A stretch of DNA of 64,000 bases from Opitutia bacterium ISCC 52 (GTDB taxonomy: Bacteria; Verrucomicrobiota; Verrucomicrobiia; Opitutales; UBA2995): contig CP076040.1 of the NCBI GenBank assembly GCA_014529675.2, positions 248,001 through 312,000 of the forward strand, read 5' to 3'. A model generated the notes under the pieces. It did not search any database. It saw only the letters and a program-made list of their open reading frames with translations, and was not told the origin of the DNA. Position 1 is the stretch's first letter, and each line of letters opens with the position of its first letter. The translations under genes were made by a program, and so were the position numbers. Positions 63,092 to 64,000 of this stretch are shown here, piece after piece.

Positions 63092-63418
63092 TTATAAATC
63101 TGAGTCCGAGTTGGCTTTGCTCTTTTGGTAGGCCTCTATCTTCATGTCGTTAGCGATGATCGCCATCAGGTCCTGATAGTATTTAATCCACGCGGCATGT
63201 TGGGGTGAGTCGGGTGCCAGGTCTGGGAGATTTAGTTTCTTACTGGCTTTTCGCAAAACCACTTTTAGGCGTTTCCCTTGGGAATACTGATCCAGCACGT
63301 AATCATCGCGAACCAGCTCCTCTTCCGTTCGGTTATCCAGTTGATAACGGAAGCTCAGCGTCTCCTGGTAGTACTTTTCAACGGCGGCTGTGAACTGTTC
63401 GTCTGAGTTTGGTTCCAT
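63092..63418 (-). CDS. Small hypothetical protein
   Basis: A 108-residue, charged, mostly helical protein (YYQETLSFRYQL, RLKVVLRKASKKLNLPDL, WIKYYQDLMAIIAND) with no signal peptide, membrane segment or known motif. It ends in KSKANSDSDL. The 290 bases to the tRNA genes on its 5' side hold no gene I can support. Confidence 0.55.
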   Translation of the reverse strand: MEPNSDEQFTAAVEKYYQETLSFRYQLDNRTEEELVRDDYVLDQYSQGKRLKVVLRKASKKLNLPDLAPDSPQHAAWIKYYQDLMAIIANDMKIEAYQKSKANSDSDL

Positions 63419-63708
63419 GGAAACTTTTGTAAGCGATGGTGATTGAATTGAAGGAGCGCAGAGTGGCTATGGCACCGGTGGATTCCTTCATTTGGTATCC
63501 TGAGCGAAGCATACTTTTGGGTCCAGAGAGAAACGCTGCGCTCTGTCGGGACGAGGGAGTTGGTTCTGACCCTGGAAGATCCCTATCGCTCCGCATTGGA
63601 AAAGAGCCTCGGATCTGGTTGCTAAAGGTATTGGTAAAGGAGTCTAAATATCGGGCCAATAATGTTTGACATTATCGGAAATCCTTGGAGCTTTGTCCGC
63701 TCTTAAGT

Positions 63709-63784
<76 letters not shown>

Positions 63785-63786
63785 AG

Positions 63787-63862
63787 GCCGGTGTAGCTCA
63801 ATTGGTAGAGCAACTGATTTGTAATCAGTAGGTTGCGGGTTCAAGTCCCATCGCCGGCTCCA
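63787..63862 (+). tRNA. tRNA-Thr (TGT)
   Basis: Acceptor GCCGGTG pairs with CGCCGGC. The D arm is the same as in the tRNA-Lys. The anticodon stem ACTGA/TCAGT holds the loop TTTGTAA with anticodon TGT, and the T arm has TTCAAGT. Discriminator T and CCA are encoded. It is probably co-transcribed with tRNA-Lys. Confidence 0.95.
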
Positions 63863-63975
63863 TTTAAAACACTGTTTTAGAGGGAGTTGTGAATGTTAAG
63901 GCAATTTCCATTGTATTTCATTGTAGGCAGATTTAGCTTGTTTTCAGCCGTTTTAGGGGCAATATAAGGGCAGTA

Positions 63976-64000
63976 ATGCCAAGGACAACAAAGCTGAAGC
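63976..64000 (+). CDS. Start of a gene cut by the window edge, possibly an integrase
   Basis: An ATG at 63976 preceded by AAGG opens MPRTTKLK before the window ends. Short basic starts like this, just after a tRNA gene, are common in tyrosine recombinases. With 8 residues this is only a guess. The 113 bases between the tRNA-Thr and this ATG hold an AAAACA/TGTTTT inverted repeat at 63867-63878 but nothing else I can name. Confidence 0.25.

Noticed and set aside
63436-63669. 77-residue plus-strand frame before tRNA-Lys
   Set aside because: No ribosome binding site or family features, and the sequence resembles intergenic spacer.

Overview
The window looks like a chromosomal segment from a marine member of the Verrucomicrobiota, probably Opitutae or Puniceicoccales-like. 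This is inferred from gene content: formylglycine-type sulfatases plus an anaerobic sulfatase-maturating enzyme, PhoD-like phosphatase, TonB receptor, a TRAP transporter, many Gfo/Idh/MocA and glycoside hydrolase genes, and an rpsP-trmD-rplS operon without rimM. Moderate GC and many small intergenic palindromes add support. No species can be named from the sequence alone.

Layout. 0-4 kb: end of an unknown gene, a lipoprotein, then a tightly overlapping otnK-otnC-aldo/keto reductase operon for four-carbon sugar acid catabolism. 4-16 kb: TonB-dependent receptor with a short plug, gene remnants, two sulfatases, two sulfotransferases, a family 2 glycosyltransferase and a PhoD-like phosphatase. 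16-24 kb: tRNA-Val with a decayed copy beside it, recN, ychF, the ribosomal operon and the sulfatase activator. 24-35 kb: a divergent cluster around glucosyl-3-phosphoglycerate synthase and a glucosylglycerate phosphorylase-like GH13 enzyme, probably for making and recycling glucosylglycerate-type compatible solutes, then an acyltransferase/AMP-ligase fusion. 35-42 kb: housekeeping genes (polA, ABC-F ATPase, OmpH/Skp). 42-60 kb: sugar-acid and plant-polysaccharide catabolism, with a GntR regulator fused to a cyclase-family hydrolase, several dehydrogenases, mannonate dehydratase, a TRAP transporter, a GH101/129-like protein, a GH5 remnant and a GH10 xylanase cut by an in-frame stop. 60-64 kb: a calcium-repeat secreted protein, a CBM9/DUF5916 outer-membrane protein, tRNA-Lys and tRNA-Thr, and what may be the start of an integrase.

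Two themes stand out. First, the window is scarred. At four places a 5'-truncated gene lies back to back, or nearly so, with another 5'-truncated fragment (about 7.2, 10.15, 35.1 and 50.8 kb). At 24.5 kb the first 22 codons of an EF-G-like gene are joined to the tail of a TPR-like gene. A xylanase has a stop codon, a glycosyltransferase seems frameshifted, and an AraC regulator is reduced to its DNA-binding domain. Second, a family of short palindromes is dispersed between genes. One of them keeps its stem through paired changes in both arms. The most unusual intact gene is the GntR-cyclase fusion at 42.8-44.2 kb. The most unusual gene neighbourhood is the compatible-solute cluster, which carries an M20-like protein lacking the usual catalytic glutamates.
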